Shown here in pieces: positions 53,924 to 63,842 of a DNA stretch of 64,000 bases. The position numbers and the translations under genes are program-made. This DNA comes from Photobacterium marinum (GTDB taxonomy: Bacteria > Pseudomonadota > Gammaproteobacteria > Enterobacterales > Vibrionaceae). Numbering within the stretch: the first letter of the stretch is position 1; every line of letters begins with the position of its first letter. Below the pieces are notes generated by a model. The model worked only from the letters and a program-made list of their open reading frames with translations, was not told the origin of the DNA and ran no database searches. The stretch spans positions 1 through 64,000 of the forward strand of contig NZ_AMZO01000036.1 of NCBI RefSeq assembly GCF_000331515.1, read 5' to 3'.

Positions 53924-55858
53924 ATGAGTATTTTTGACCACTATCGTCAACGCTATGAAGAAGCCAAGGATGAAGAGCTTTCATTGCAAGAATTCCTTGA
54001 GATCTGTCGTAACGACCGCAGTGCTTACGCCAACGCAGCTGAACGCTTGCTGATGGCAATCGGTGAACCAGAAATGATCGATACCGCTCAGGATCCACGT
54101 TTGAGCCGTCTTTTCTCTAACCGCGTCATTTCCCGATACAAAACGTTCCAGGATTTCTATGGCATGGAAGAAGCCATTGAACAAATTGTTTCTTATCTCA
54201 AACATGCTGCGCAGGGTCTGGAAGAACGTAAACAGATTCTGTATCTGCTAGGTCCGGTTGGTGGTGGTAAATCATCACTGGCAGAAAAACTTAAGAGCCT
54301 GATGCAGAAAGTGCCTGTCTATGTACTGACAGCTAACGGCGAACGCAGCCCTGTTAACGACCACCCATTCTGCCTATTCGATAAAAACGAAGACGGAGAT
54401 CTTCTTAATAAAGAATTTGGTATTCCGGAGCGCTACCTGAACACCATTATGTCGCCATGGGCAGCGAAACGTCTTCATGAGTTTGGTGGTGATATCACCA
54501 AGTTCAAAGTTGTTAAAGTTCGCCCTTCTATCCTGGATCAGGTTGGTATCGCCAAAACTGAACCAGGCGACGAAAACAACCAGGATATCTCATCACTGGT
54601 CGGTAAAGTTGATATCCGTCAGCTAGAGCACTTTGCCCAGGATGATCCGGATGCCTACAGCTACTCCGGAGCCCTTTGTAAAGCTAACCAGGGCTTGATG
54701 GAATTCGTTGAGATGTTCAAGGCTCCGCTGAAAGTACTACACCCGTTACTGACTGCAACTCAGGAAGGTAACTATAACGGTACTGAAGGCCTGTCTGCCC
54801 TGCCATTCGACGGTATTATTCTGGCTCACTCCAACGAATCAGAATGGCAAACCTTCCGAAACAACAAGAATAACGAAGCATTCCTTGACCGTGTATTCAT
54901 CGTCAAAGTGCCTTACTGTCTACGAGTTTCGGAAGAAATCAAAATTTACGAAAAACTGTTGCAGAACAGTGAATTGTCTGCGGCACCATGTTCACCTAGT
55001 ACCTTAGGGATTCTGGCCCGTTTCTCTGTTCTGTCACGACTGAAAGAGCCGGAAAACTCCAGTCTCTACTCGAAGATGCGGGTTTATGACGGTGAAACCC
55101 TGAAAGATACGGATCCAAAAGCCAAGTCTTACCAGGAATACCGTGACTACGCTGGTGTGGATGAAGGTATGGCAGGCCTTTCGACCCGTTTCGCCTTCAA
55201 GATCTTGTCGCGCGTATTCAACTTCGATCACTCTGAAGTTGCTGCAAACCCGGTTCACCTGTTCTATGTTCTTGAGCAGCAAATCGAGCGTGAGCAGTTC
55301 CCGCAAGACCTGGCTGAACGCTACCTTGAACACCTGAAAGGCTATCTGATTCCGAAATATGTCGAGTTTATCGGCAAAGAAATTCAGACCGCTTATCTGG
55401 AATCTTACTCCGAATACGGCCAGAACATCTTCGACCGTTACGTCAGCTACGCTGACTTCTGGATTCAGGATCAGGAATACCGAGATCCGGAAACCGGCCA
55501 GCTGTTCGACCGTTCAGCACTGAATAATGAGCTGGAGAAAATCGAGAAACCGGCAGGTATCAGTAACCCTAAAGACTTCCGTAACGAAATCGTCAACTTC
55601 GTACTTCGTGCCCGTGCCAATAATGCAGGCAAGAACCCGAACTGGACCAGTTACGAAAAGTTGCGCACAGTGATTGAGAAGAAAATGTTCTCGAATACTG
55701 AAGAACTGCTTCCTGTTATCTCCTTCAACGCCAAGACCTCCACAGAAGAGCAGAAGAAACACGATGATTTCGTCGCTCGTATGATGGAGAAAGGCTATAC
55801 ACGTAAGCAAGTACGCCTGCTATCCGAATGGTACCTGCGCGTACGTAAGTCTTCGTAA
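53924..55858 (+). CDS. prkA: PrkA-family serine protein kinase (YeaG)
   Basis: A 644-residue cytosolic protein with an N-terminal AAA-like PrkA domain, including the P-loop GPVGGGKS (110-117), and a C-terminal kinase-like region. E. coli YeaG has protein kinase activity and works with YeaH in nitrogen-starvation and stationary-phase responses. It begins the conserved prkA-yeaH-spoVR operon; yeaH starts 38 bases downstream. A strong AGGGGG site precedes the ATG. Confidence 0.95.
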   Translation: MSIFDHYRQRYEEAKDEELSLQEFLEICRNDRSAYANAAERLLMAIGEPEMIDTAQDPRLSRLFSNRVISRYKTFQDFYGMEEAIEQIVSYLKHAAQGLEERKQILYLLGPVGGGKSSLAEKLKSLMQKVPVYVLTANGERSPVNDHPFCLFDKNEDGDLLNKEFGIPERYLNTIMSPWAAKRLHEFGGDITKFKVVKVRPSILDQVGIAKTEPGDENNQDISSLVGKVDIRQLEHFAQDDPDAYSYSGALCKANQGLMEFVEMFKAPLKVLHPLLTATQEGNYNGTEGLSALPFDGIILAHSNESEWQTFRNNKNNEAFLDRVFIVKVPYCLRVSEEIKIYEKLLQNSELSAAPCSPSTLGILARFSVLSRLKEPENSSLYSKMRVYDGETLKDTDPKAKSYQEYRDYAGVDEGMAGLSTRFAFKILSRVFNFDHSEVAANPVHLFYVLEQQIEREQFPQDLAERYLEHLKGYLIPKYVEFIGKEIQTAYLESYSEYGQNIFDRYVSYADFWIQDQEYRDPETGQLFDRSALNNELEKIEKPAGISNPKDFRNEIVNFVLRARANNAGKNPNWTSYEKLRTVIEKKMFSNTEELLPVISFNAKTSTEEQKKHDDFVARMMEKGYTRKQVRLLSEWYLRVRKSS

Positions 55859-55896
55859 ACAGCCGTGGATGATTGGGATGAATAAGGGGGGAGCTT

Positions 55897-57168
55897 ATGG
55901 CGCATTTTATAGACCGCAGGCTCAACGGTAAGAACAAAAGCACAGTAAACCGCCAGCGTTTTCTGCGCCGACATAAGCAACAGATCAAAGAATCAATTGC
56001 TGATGCGGTAAACAAACGCTCGATTACTGATGTGGAAAGCGGTGAAGATATTGCAATTCCTTCCCGTGATATCCGCGAGCCAAGCTTTCACCAAGGCCGT
56101 GGTGGACAACGTGAAGTTGTCCACCCGGGCAACGACCAGTTCAGCCCCGGCGATCGCATTGAACGCCCCCAAGGAGGGGCGGGTCAAGGCGGTGCTGGAG
56201 AAGGACAGGCCAGCCCTGATGGTGAAGGTCAGGATGACTTCGTATTCCAGATTTCAAAAGACGAGTACCTGGACCTCTTGTTTGAGGACCTGGAACTGCC
56301 GAATCTGGAGAAAAACCAGCTAAACAAAATTGTCGAATGGAAGACTTTCCGCTCCGGCTACAAGTCTTCGGGTGTGCCGGCCAATATTGCCATTGTTAAA
56401 TCTTTGCAGAATTCTCTGGCTCGCCGTACAGCAATGACAGCGGCCAAACGACGCCAGCTACGCGAGCTGGAACAAGCGCTTGATGACCTGATGAACACCG
56501 AACCCGCGAAGCCGCTTGAAGAAGAACGTGTAAAACAGGAAATCAAAACGCTGCGTGAAAAGATCAGCAGTGTACCGTTTATTGATACCTTTGATTTACG
56601 TTACAAAAACTATGAACGTCGACCTCAGCCCACCAGCCAGGCAGTTATGTTCTGTCTGATGGACGTATCCGGTTCAATGGATCAGGCCACCAAAGATATG
56701 GCAAAACGTTTTTACATCCTGCTGTATCTATTCCTAAACCGAACCTATAAAAACGTCGATGTCGTGTTTATTCGCCACCATACTCAGGCCAAAGAAGTAG
56801 ACGAGCATGAGTTCTTCTACTCCCAGGAAACCGGCGGCACCATTGTCTCCAGTGCTCTAAGAATGATGGATGACATTATCAAGAAGCGGTACTCACCGGC
56901 TGAGTGGAACATCTATGCTGCTCAAGCTTCGGACGGTGATAACTGGGCTGATGATTCACCCGGCTGTCGAGAGCTGTTGGACAAACAGCTTCTGCCTGTA
57001 TGCCGTTATTATTCTTATATTGAAATTACCCGTCGGGCCCACCAGACACTATGGCGGGAATATGAAGCGCTACTGGGAGGCCACGGCAACTTTGCGATGC
57101 AGAACATAAGGAGTGTGGAGGACATCTTCCCTGTCTTCAGGGAGCTTTTCAAAAAGCAAGTCCACTAG
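55897..57168 (+). CDS. yeaH: YeaH (DUF444, vWA-like) protein
   Basis: A 423-residue UPF0229/DUF444 protein. It has a basic N-terminus ([27 protein letters not shown]), a Gly-rich stretch (about 85-110), and a von Willebrand factor A-like domain with a MIDAS-type motif [14 protein letters not shown] (about 250-262). It is the partner of PrkA/YeaG; its biochemical role is unclear. It is followed at once by the SpoVR-family gene. Confidence 0.95.
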   Translation: MAHFIDRRLNGKNKSTVNRQRFLRRHKQQIKESIADAVNKRSITDVESGEDIAIPSRDIREPSFHQGRGGQREVVHPGNDQFSPGDRIERPQGGAGQGGAGEGQASPDGEGQDDFVFQISKDEYLDLLFEDLELPNLEKNQLNKIVEWKTFRSGYKSSGVPANIAIVKSLQNSLARRTAMTAAKRRQLRELEQALDDLMNTEPAKPLEEERVKQEIKTLREKISSVPFIDTFDLRYKNYERRPQPTSQAVMFCLMDVSGSMDQATKDMAKRFYILLYLFLNRTYKNVDVVFIRHHTQAKEVDEHEFFYSQETGGTIVSSALRMMDDIIKKRYSPAEWNIYAAQASDGDNWADDSPGCRELLDKQLLPVCRYYSYIEITRRAHQTLWREYEALLGGHGNFAMQNIRSVEDIFPVFRELFKKQVH

Positions 57169-57198
57169 GTGTCAGCTATCGCTTTAGGGGAGCGTGTT

Positions 57199-58728
57199 AT
57201 GGTAACAGCCACTAAATCCAAAACACTCAGTGATGGTCCGGACTGGACATTTGATCTGCTGGAGCAGTATCACAAGGAAATTAAGCGTGTAGCCGATTTT
57301 TATCGGCTGGACGCCTATCCTAACCAGATTGAGATCATTACTGCAGAACAAATGATGGATGCCTACTCAAGTATCGGTATGCCCATCAACTACCACCACT
57401 GGTCATTCGGTAAGCGTTTTATCGAAACAGAGCGTGGCTACAAGCATGGTCAAATGGGGTTAGCTTACGAGATCGTTATCAACTCCAACCCTTGTATTGC
57501 CTATCTCATGGAAGAAAACACCATTACCATGCAGGCATTGGTAATGGCGCACGCCTGCTATGGCCATAACTCTTTTTTCAAAAACAACTACCTGTTCAAA
57601 ACCTGGACCGATGCCAGCTCAATCATCGACTACCTGCTATTTGCCCGTAAGTACATCACGGAGTGTGAAGAGAAATACGGTGTCGACGAGGTCGAAAAAC
57701 TGCTCGATTCCTGCCATGCCCTGATGAATTACGGTGTGGACCGTTACAAACGCCCACAAAAAATTTCAATGGTCGAGGAAAAAGCCCGGCAGAAAGCCAG
57801 GGAAGACTACCTGCAAACTCAGGTCAACGCACTTTGGCGAACAATTCCAGTTCTTGAAGAAAAAGAAGAAAAAGCGGAAGAGATCCGTTTCCCGGAAGAG
57901 CCACAGGAAAATATCCTGTATTTTATCGAGAAACATGCGCCGCTTCTGGAACCATGGCAACGTGAAGTTGTGCGTGTTGTCCGTAAGGTAAGCCAATACT
58001 TCTATCCGCAAAAACAGACTCAGGTCATGAATGAGGGCTGGGCCACCTTCTGGCATTACACCATCCTCAATCATCTTTATGATGAAGGTCTGGTAACGGA
58101 CAGATTCATTATCGAGTTCCTTCACAGCCACACCAATGTCGTGGCACAACCGGATTACAACAGCCCGTATTACAGTGGAATCAATCCATATGCATTGGGC
58201 TTTGCCATGTTCCAGGACATTCGCCGGATCTGTGAAAACCCAACTGAAGAAGACAAACACTGGTTCCCGGACATTGCAGGAAAAGACTGGTTGGAAACGG
58301 TTCACTTCGCAATGGCAAACTTCAAAGATGAGAGTTTCATCAGTCAATATCTGTCACCTAAGGTGATGAGAGACTTCAAGTTGTTTGCGGTAGATGATGA
58401 TGACCGTCATAACTATGTCGAAGTCTGTGCGATCCATAATGAAGAAGGCTATCGGGCTATCCGTGAAAAGCTTTCATCACAGTACAACCTGAGTAACAAC
58501 GAACCGAATATCCAAGTATGGAATGTTGCCCTCAAAGGTGACCGTTCGCTGACACTAAAGTACGTACCGCACAACCGTATTCCACTTGCGGATGGCTATC
58601 AGGAAGTACTCAAGCACCTTTACCGCCTGTGGGGATTTGATGTGACGCTGGAAGAGGAACTGCCGGACGGACGTACTCAGATCATCGGTACCTGCCCGGT
58701 TAGAAATCAATACAACTCAGAGATGTAG
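57199..58728 (+). CDS. ycgB: SpoVR-family protein (YcgB)
   Basis: A 509-residue cytosolic protein nearly collinear with E. coli YcgB (SDGPDWTFDLLEQYHKEI; YSSIGMPINYHHWSFGKRF; HACYGHNSFFKNNYLF; NEGWATFWHYTILNHL; HSHTNVVAQP). The frame is open from a GTG at 57169, directly after the yeaH stop, but ATG 57199 has an AGGGGAG site six bases upstream and is the better start. SpoVR proteins are co-inherited with PrkA and YeaH; function is unknown, linked to spore cortex in Bacillus. Confidence 0.93.
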   Translation: MVTATKSKTLSDGPDWTFDLLEQYHKEIKRVADFYRLDAYPNQIEIITAEQMMDAYSSIGMPINYHHWSFGKRFIETERGYKHGQMGLAYEIVINSNPCIAYLMEENTITMQALVMAHACYGHNSFFKNNYLFKTWTDASSIIDYLLFARKYITECEEKYGVDEVEKLLDSCHALMNYGVDRYKRPQKISMVEEKARQKAREDYLQTQVNALWRTIPVLEEKEEKAEEIRFPEEPQENILYFIEKHAPLLEPWQREVVRVVRKVSQYFYPQKQTQVMNEGWATFWHYTILNHLYDEGLVTDRFIIEFLHSHTNVVAQPDYNSPYYSGINPYALGFAMFQDIRRICENPTEEDKHWFPDIAGKDWLETVHFAMANFKDESFISQYLSPKVMRDFKLFAVDDDDRHNYVEVCAIHNEEGYRAIREKLSSQYNLSNNEPNIQVWNVALKGDRSLTLKYVPHNRIPLADGYQEVLKHLYRLWGFDVTLEEELPDGRTQIIGTCPVRNQYNSEM

Positions 58729-58802
58729 GTCCCGGACCTTATTAGATAAGGAAAGTTAAACATCTTTCAAAAAGATAAGTAAGTCAAATAAAGGTATAAA
58801 TA

Positions 58803-58837
58803 AAAAAGGAGATGCCACCGGCATCTCCTTTTTAAAT
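58803..58837. terminator. Bidirectional terminator, ycgB / fadR
   Basis: Stem AAAAAGGAGATGCC / GGCATCTCCTTTTT with a short loop and T/A-rich flanks on both sides. Confidence 0.93.
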
Positions 58838-58886
58838 TCCGAAATACTGTTGTAAATACCCTCTTTTTTACAACAGAAAACAGTTA

Positions 58887-59738
58887 TTACTGCTCTTCTT
58901 CATACAGGTAACGAGCTATCTCTTCACGATTGCTGTACCAGATTGCACCGCTCTCACGACCATATTTCTTGATGCGATCAGCAACCAGTTCAGGCTGGTT
59001 ATTGTCACATAAAGTCTTCATATCACGGTAGAACTCAAGCGCCAGTTCACACGCTTCTTTAGACATGAAATAATAACCGCCAACACGGGTATATATCTTA
59101 CGCAGACCGTTAATGGTCAATACATAAAGTGTATTACCGGACTTCGCCGCCATACCCTGAAACATGCGGTAATCGTAGTAGTTAAATGCACGTGCACGAC
59201 AGATAGCTTCACAAAGCTCAGGCTGATCTTTACCGTACTTGTCAGTGATTTTCTTCACTTCCTGCTGAAGCTCAACTTTCACTTCACTCTGCTCTACAAA
59301 CTCTTCAAAACTATCAATTTTCAATAGTTCTTCACAAGAATTAATAATGCTTTCAAGCAACTGGCTGGACTCTTCGCGGTTACCTTTAATCGCATAACGC
59401 ATGTATACGCTACTGATATCGGTACGTGCAGAAAGCAGGTCTTCAAGAACACCCTGAACGTCCTGACCATCAAGGGTGATCAACGTATCCAGAATACTCA
59501 GACCAGAGGTATCCATGTAGTTATTTACACGGGTTGGTTTACCATGCTGGATTGTCAGCCAGCCATCACGGGCGAGACGCTGAAGTACTTCGCGCAATGT
59601 AGTTCGGGTTACCCCAATAAGTTCGGATAACTCTCGCTCCGCCGGAAGAATAGAGCCTTGTGGAAAATGATTATTCCAGATGCTCTCAATAATGTATTTC
59701 TCAGCAAATGTTGCTGGGCTATCAGCCTTTATAACCAT
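58887..59738 (-). CDS. fadR: Fatty acid metabolism regulator FadR, Vibrio long form
   Basis: GntR-family regulator that represses beta-oxidation and activates unsaturated fatty acid synthesis genes until it binds long-chain acyl-CoA. The 283-residue protein has the winged helix (ILPAERELSELIGVTRTTLREVLQRLARDGWL) and an all-helical ligand domain. It is about 45 residues longer than E. coli FadR (239); the extra part (about 150-195, SCEELLKIDSFEEFVEQ...KITDKYGKDQPEL) is the insertion described in V. cholerae FadR, which adds a second ligand site. It is divergent from nhaB, as in E. coli and V. cholerae. Confidence 0.96.
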   Translation of the reverse strand: MVIKADSPATFAEKYIIESIWNNHFPQGSILPAERELSELIGVTRTTLREVLQRLARDGWLTIQHGKPTRVNNYMDTSGLSILDTLITLDGQDVQGVLEDLLSARTDISSVYMRYAIKGNREESSQLLESIINSCEELLKIDSFEEFVEQSEVKVELQQEVKKITDKYGKDQPELCEAICRARAFNYYDYRMFQGMAAKSGNTLYVLTINGLRKIYTRVGGYYFMSKEACELALEFYRDMKTLCDNNQPELVADRIKKYGRESGAIWYSNREEIARYLYEEEQ

Positions 59739-60199
59739 CAGATTAGTTTTCCAATCGCTTCTTGCTTATATGTTATTGAACTCATCATACCACTAGTTAT
59801 GCGTTCGAAGAAACTTTGCTGACTATGTAAATGAATTGTTTTAATTTGTATTACTAAATTTGATAATGCTCAACGTTTCATGAGAATTGTAAGAAAATAT
59901 TTCAGAGCATGGTAATCTTATCGCCTTGATCTCCCGTTACGGGGTGAAAATACACCTAATTGACTTAATACTCATCCCACTACTTGACGGTTAAAGATCA
60001 CACTGTAGAGTTAGCACAACAAAAAATTGGGAGCTGAATGGGTGCTGCTGCCTGCTTTAGTTAAAGACCATCAAGGACGTGATTTTTATCTTAAAGGGCT
60101 GACAAGAAAACTTACCATTTAGGTATTTATTCGCAGGCAAAAAGGTATGTGAGCAAGCAGCTCGTAGAATTATCCGCGTATTATAAGAGATCCAAGAAC
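59739..60199. other. Divergent promoter region fadR / nhaB
   Basis: About 460 bases with A/T-rich promoter-like sequence near fadR (59780-59900) and a small CCCGT/ACGGG hairpin (59934-59944). Short open frames after 60030 (8 and 26 codons) are not convincing. No clear FadR operator was recognised. Confidence 0.4.
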
Positions 60200-61792
60200 A
60201 TGGCTATTTCGCTAGGGAACGCCTTTATAAAGAATTTTTTAGGCAAGGCGCCTGATTGGTACAAGGTTGCTATCATTTCCTTCCTTGTCATTAACCCAAT
60301 CGTATTTTTTCTGATTGACCCTTTCGTTGCTGGCTGGTTGCTGGTTGTTGAGTTTATCTTCACGCTTGCAATGGCCCTGAAATGTTACCCGCTTCAGCCT
60401 GGTGGCCTATTGGCTATCGAAGCCGTTGCTATCGGGATGACCAGTCCAGAACAGGTAAAACACGAGTTGGTTGCTAACATTGAAGTACTGTTACTGTTGA
60501 TCTTCATGGTTGCCGGTATCTACTTCATGAAACAGCTGCTGCTGTTTATCTTCACCAAGATACTGATCAACATTCGTTCAAAGACACTGCTTTCATTGTC
60601 ATTCGTTATTTCAGCGGCTTTCCTGTCAGCATTCCTTGATGCCCTGACAGTTATTGCTGTTGTGATCAGTGTAACCGTAGGCTTCTACAGCATTTACCAC
60701 AAGGTTGCATCAGGCCAGGAGCCCCATGCCGCCCACGACCATACTTCCGACAAACACATTCGTGAAGTAAGCCGTGACGACCTGGAAAACTACCGTGCCT
60801 TCCTGCGCAGCCTGCTAATGCATGCCGGTATCGGTACTGCTTTAGGTGGTGTAATGACCATGGTTGGTGAACCACAGAACCTGATCATTGCCGACCAGGC
60901 CGGTTGGATGTTTGGCGAATTTATTCTTCGCATGGCACCGGTAACTGTTCCTGTGTTTATCTGCGGTATCCTAACCTGTATTCTGGTTGAGAAATTCCAA
61001 ATCTGCGGCTATGGCACAAAACTGCCAGAAAACGTACGTAAAATTCTAGTGGACTTCGATGACGAAGAACGCAGAACCTGGACTAACATCGACTACGCGA
61101 AACTTTTCGTTCAGGTAATCATCGCAGTCTGGCTGATCCTAGGTCTTGCCCTTCACTTGGCAGCAGTAGGTATTATCGGCCTGACCGTTATCATCCTGGC
61201 AACCTCGTTCACTGGTGTAACGGAAGAACATGCGCTGGGTAAAGCATTTGAAGAAGCCCTGCCATTCACCGCTCTATTGGCTGTTTTCTTCTCAATTGTT
61301 GCGGTAATTATCGACCAGCACCTGTTTGCGCCAATCATCAACATGGTGCTAGAGCTGGAAGGCAGTGCACAGATGACGATGTTCTACATCGCCAACGGCC
61401 TGCTGTCGATGGTATCGGATAACGTATTCGTTGGTACGGTTTACATCAACGAAGTGAAGACGGCACTGATGAACGGCATCATCACCCGTGACCAGTTCGA
61501 CATGCTTGCGGTAGCAATCAACACAGGTACAAACCTGCCGTCTGTTGCTACACCAAATGGTCAGGCAGCCTTCCTGTTCGCGCTAACGTCGGCACTTGCT
61601 CCGTTAATCCGTCTGTCTTACGGCCGCATGGTTTACATGGCTCTGCCTTACACCATCGTCCTGACGTTCGTTGGCCTTGCAGGTATCGAGTTTATGCTGG
61701 TTCCGATGACAGAATGGTTCCATGACATGGGATGGCTTTCTCACCATGTTGCGGAAGCTGTATCACATATTGCTCCTGCAACTGGACATTAA
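60200..61792 (+). CDS. nhaB: Na+/H+ antiporter NhaB
   Basis: Inner-membrane electrogenic Na+/H+ antiporter that exports sodium. The 530-residue polytopic protein starts at ATG 60200, because [22 protein letters not shown] matches the NhaB N-terminus; an open frame upstream to 60149 is unlikely to be coding. Conserved stretches include [39 protein letters not shown] and [20 protein letters not shown]. Position between fadR and dsbB is the usual Vibrio order. Confidence 0.95.
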   Translation: MAISLGNAFIKNFLGKAPDWYKVAIISFLVINPIVFFLIDPFVAGWLLVVEFIFTLAMALKCYPLQPGGLLAIEAVAIGMTSPEQVKHELVANIEVLLLLIFMVAGIYFMKQLLLFIFTKILINIRSKTLLSLSFVISAAFLSAFLDALTVIAVVISVTVGFYSIYHKVASGQEPHAAHDHTSDKHIREVSRDDLENYRAFLRSLLMHAGIGTALGGVMTMVGEPQNLIIADQAGWMFGEFILRMAPVTVPVFICGILTCILVEKFQICGYGTKLPENVRKILVDFDDEERRTWTNIDYAKLFVQVIIAVWLILGLALHLAAVGIIGLTVIILATSFTGVTEEHALGKAFEEALPFTALLAVFFSIVAVIIDQHLFAPIINMVLELEGSAQMTMFYIANGLLSMVSDNVFVGTVYINEVKTALMNGIITRDQFDMLAVAINTGTNLPSVATPNGQAAFLFALTSALAPLIRLSYGRMVYMALPYTIVLTFVGLAGIEFMLVPMTEWFHDMGWLSHHVAEAVSHIAPATGH

Positions 61793-61833
61793 TTGAATCT
61801 TCCTTGAAGATAAGTGTCAGAAATGATGACATT

Positions 61834-61862
61834 AAAGCCCTGATTCGTCAGGGCTTTATTAT
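61834..61862 (+). terminator. Terminator after nhaB
   Basis: Perfect 10-bp stem AAAGCCCTGA / TCAGGGCTTT with a TTCG tetraloop, T-rich tail. Confidence 0.92.
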
Positions 61863-61863
61863 A

Positions 61864-61894
61864 ATACCAAGTCATATACATTGGGTTTGGTATA
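61864..61894. repeat. ATACCAA...TTGGTAT inverted element before dsbB
   Basis: A 31-base imperfect palindrome with TACCAA (61865-61870) and TTGGTA (61887-61892) arms. Related TTATACCAA sequences are at 47669 and 62507. Short repeats with this core are frequent between genes in Vibrionaceae; they may be remnants of small non-autonomous elements. Confidence 0.5.
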
Positions 61895-61914
61895 ACTTGA
61901 AGTGAGATCAATCC

Positions 61915-62439
61915 ATGCAATTTTTGTATACATTTTCTAAAAGCCGGCTGTCGTGGCTGCTTCTGTTTGGCTTCATCGTTTTCTTTGAGCTGTGCGCACT
62001 GTTTTTCCAGCACGTCATGAAGCTGGATCCGTGCGTAATGTGTATCTATGAACGAGTGGCGATGATGGGTGTTGGCTTTGCAGCCCTGATTGGCATGATT
62101 GCCCCTCAGAATGCAATTATCCGCTGGGCAGGCCTTGCCGCATGGGGTTACAGTGCTTACCGTGGTCTTGAGCTGGCTAAGGAACACGTCGGTTACCAGT
62201 TCAACCCGTCGCCGTTTGCAACTTGCGATCTGTTCGTGAAGTTTCCGGAGTGGGCACCGCTGAATAAATGGGTACCATGGATGTTTGAAGCAACTGGGGA
62301 CTGCAGCAAAGTTGTCTGGTCTTTCCTTGGCCAGTCAATGCCTCAATGGCTGGTTATCATCTTCACCGCTAACCTTGTCGCTTTGGCTATCATTGCTGTA
62401 GCGCAGTTTTTGGGAAGTGTAGATAAGAAACAAAGCTAA
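61915..62439 (+). CDS. dsbB: Disulfide bond formation protein B
   Basis: Inner-membrane quinone-linked oxidase that re-oxidises DsbA. The 174-residue protein has four membrane helices and the two periplasmic cysteine pairs Cys40/Cys43 (PCVMC) and Cys104/Cys130. The conserved Arg of the quinone site is in CIYERVAM. It follows nhaB as in V. cholerae and ends at a terminator. Confidence 0.96.
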   Translation: MQFLYTFSKSRLSWLLLFGFIVFFELCALFFQHVMKLDPCVMCIYERVAMMGVGFAALIGMIAPQNAIIRWAGLAAWGYSAYRGLELAKEHVGYQFNPSPFATCDLFVKFPEWAPLNKWVPWMFEATGDCSKVVWSFLGQSMPQWLVIIFTANLVALAIIAVAQFLGSVDKKQS

Positions 62440-62469
62440 CGTTCAAAGCTTCAAATACACAAAAAAGAT

Positions 62470-62506
62470 AAAGGCGGAAAACCTAAGTTTGCCGCCTTTT
62501 TTATTC
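62470..62506. terminator. Bidirectional terminator, dsbB / Nudix gene
   Basis: Stem AAAGGCGG-AAA / TTTG-CCGCCTTT with a T-run on the plus strand. The next minus-strand gene ends at 62533. Confidence 0.85.
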
Positions 62507-62532
62507 TTATACCAAACTGACCAATGGGATGC

Positions 62533-62964
62533 TTAGTCCTTAGTCTGATTTTTCACACCCAGCGCATCCACTATCGGGTAATCCGCCGGGCAAAGCTGGT
62601 AGGTCGTCATCTGCGAATCTTCAACCCACACGGCATCCTGATGGCTGTGCAACGCCAACTCACCAGAACGCCAGTGGCTGACAAAACCTCGCAGGCGTAT
62701 CACCTTGTCGCCATAATCAAAGACGCTGTCAGCGAGCCAGTCACCGGTTTCAGTTTCAATCGCCAGCTCTTCCTGCAGCTCGCGCTCAAGCGCTTGCTCC
62801 GGTGTTTCACCCGCTTCAACCTTTCCGCCGGGAAATTCCCACAAGCCGCCTTGGCTGGCATGTTCAAACCGCTGAGCAAGCAGGTACTTACCTTCTTTCT
62901 CAATCACTCCGGCAACCACCAGAATTTCTGGCTTATCTTGGGAAGCTGAGCTCAAGTCAGTCAT
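62533..62964 (-). CDS. MutT-type Nudix hydrolase
   Basis: A 143-residue (deoxy)nucleoside triphosphate pyrophosphohydrolase. It has a full Nudix box: G47 x5 E53 x7 R61-E-L-x-E65-E66. It resembles both MutT (8-oxo-dGTP cleaning) and NudG (CTP/modified dCTP). mutT proper usually sits by secA, so this is more likely a MutT/NudG-like paralogue. Its ATG overlaps the stop of the upstream gene (TAATG). Confidence 0.87.
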   Translation of the reverse strand: MTDLSSASQDKPEILVVAGVIEKEGKYLLAQRFEHASQGGLWEFPGGKVEAGETPEQALERELQEELAIETETGDWLADSVFDYGDKVIRLRGFVSHWRSGELALHSHQDAVWVEDSQMTTYQLCPADYPIVDALGVKNQTKD

Positions 62965-63614
62965 TAATTACCACAGCATTGTTTGAATTTTTTACCGCTA
63001 CCACAAGGGCAGGCATCATTACGACCGGTTTCTTTATACGGATTTACTGCCTGTGCACCGGCACCTTGCTGAAGTTCGTCGGCAGCCATCACCACTTCCG
63101 TCAACATCAACGGCAACTGAGCATAAAGCGACTCTGGTTGTGGCATACCTGTTACACCCGCTTCTTCCATCTGAGCCAGAGTTGAACTCTCATCGACCAG
63201 CAACATGCAGGTTGTCAGCAGTGCCGATAGCATACGCATCGTACCATCAGAAATCGGCTGTTCTTCCCAGTTAGGTTCAATGAAAGACCACACAGCTAAG
63301 AAACCTTCGGCAAAATGACTCAGGTCGTCAGTGATACCCGTTTCTTCTTCCCAGTTCACCTGTGAAGGAAGCACATACTCACCAGCTTTAATGTGACGGT
63401 ATTGCATCTCAAAGTGATTCAGGATCGCCATTTTCTGCTCTTCGGCCACAGCTACCGGTTCGTCTTCATCAACGCCACCTGTTACCAGCACCGGCAACCA
63501 TGTTTCCGGTTCCATCGGTTTCGGGTTGGCATTCGCAGCAAGTAAAGCACCTTCAATAAAAGCAGCTGGCATGCCATCCCAGTCGGCTGGCAGGGTCATT
63601 AATTCTGTCATCAT
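62964..63614 (-). CDS. YecA/UPF0149-type protein with SEC-C metal-binding tail
   Basis: A 216-residue cytosolic protein: a helical UPF0149-type domain (FIEGALLAANANPKPMEPETWLP; HFAEGFLAVWSFIE) and a C-terminal SEC-C motif NDACPCGSGKKFKQCCG, which binds a metal ion and in SecA contacts SecB and ribosomes. Function of YecA proteins is only partly known. The gene is translationally coupled to the Nudix gene. Start is ATG 63614 or the next codon. Confidence 0.88.
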   Translation of the reverse strand: MMTELMTLPADWDGMPAAFIEGALLAANANPKPMEPETWLPVLVTGGVDEDEPVAVAEEQKMAILNHFEMQYRHIKAGEYVLPSQVNWEEETGITDDLSHFAEGFLAVWSFIEPNWEEQPISDGTMRMLSALLTTCMLLVDESSTLAQMEEAGVTGMPQPESLYAQLPLMLTEVVMAADELQQGAGAQAVNPYKETGRNDACPCGSGKKFKQCCGN

Positions 63615-63842
63615 ATATTCCGGTTATCGAGCAAATCAGAAATAAGCCGCAGATTATATACCCAATAGACCTTTACCAAGAAGTAAAGTTACGCTGATGC
63701 CAAATAGCCCCAATGAAAGTAAACAGTGACGTTTTGCCATCATTTAACTATCAAACCAACAGAACCGAACTATTTTCGTTGAATTTTTCCTCGGATACTG
63801 GCAAAAAAGAATGTCGTAGCGACAAAACTCAGGAAGAAATTA
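63615..63842. other. Divergent intergenic region at window end
   Basis: About 230 A/T-rich bases between a minus-strand gene and the last partial gene. A 62-codon frame (63713-63901) overlaps the real start in another frame and is not called. Confidence 0.4.

Noticed and set aside
57766-58347. 193-codon open frame on the minus strand
   Set aside because: Shadow of the conserved SpoVR-family gene on the other strand.
60038-60064. Leader peptide (8 codons) before nhaB
   Set aside because: It has a nearby GGGAG but no run of regulatory codons and no attenuator structure after it.
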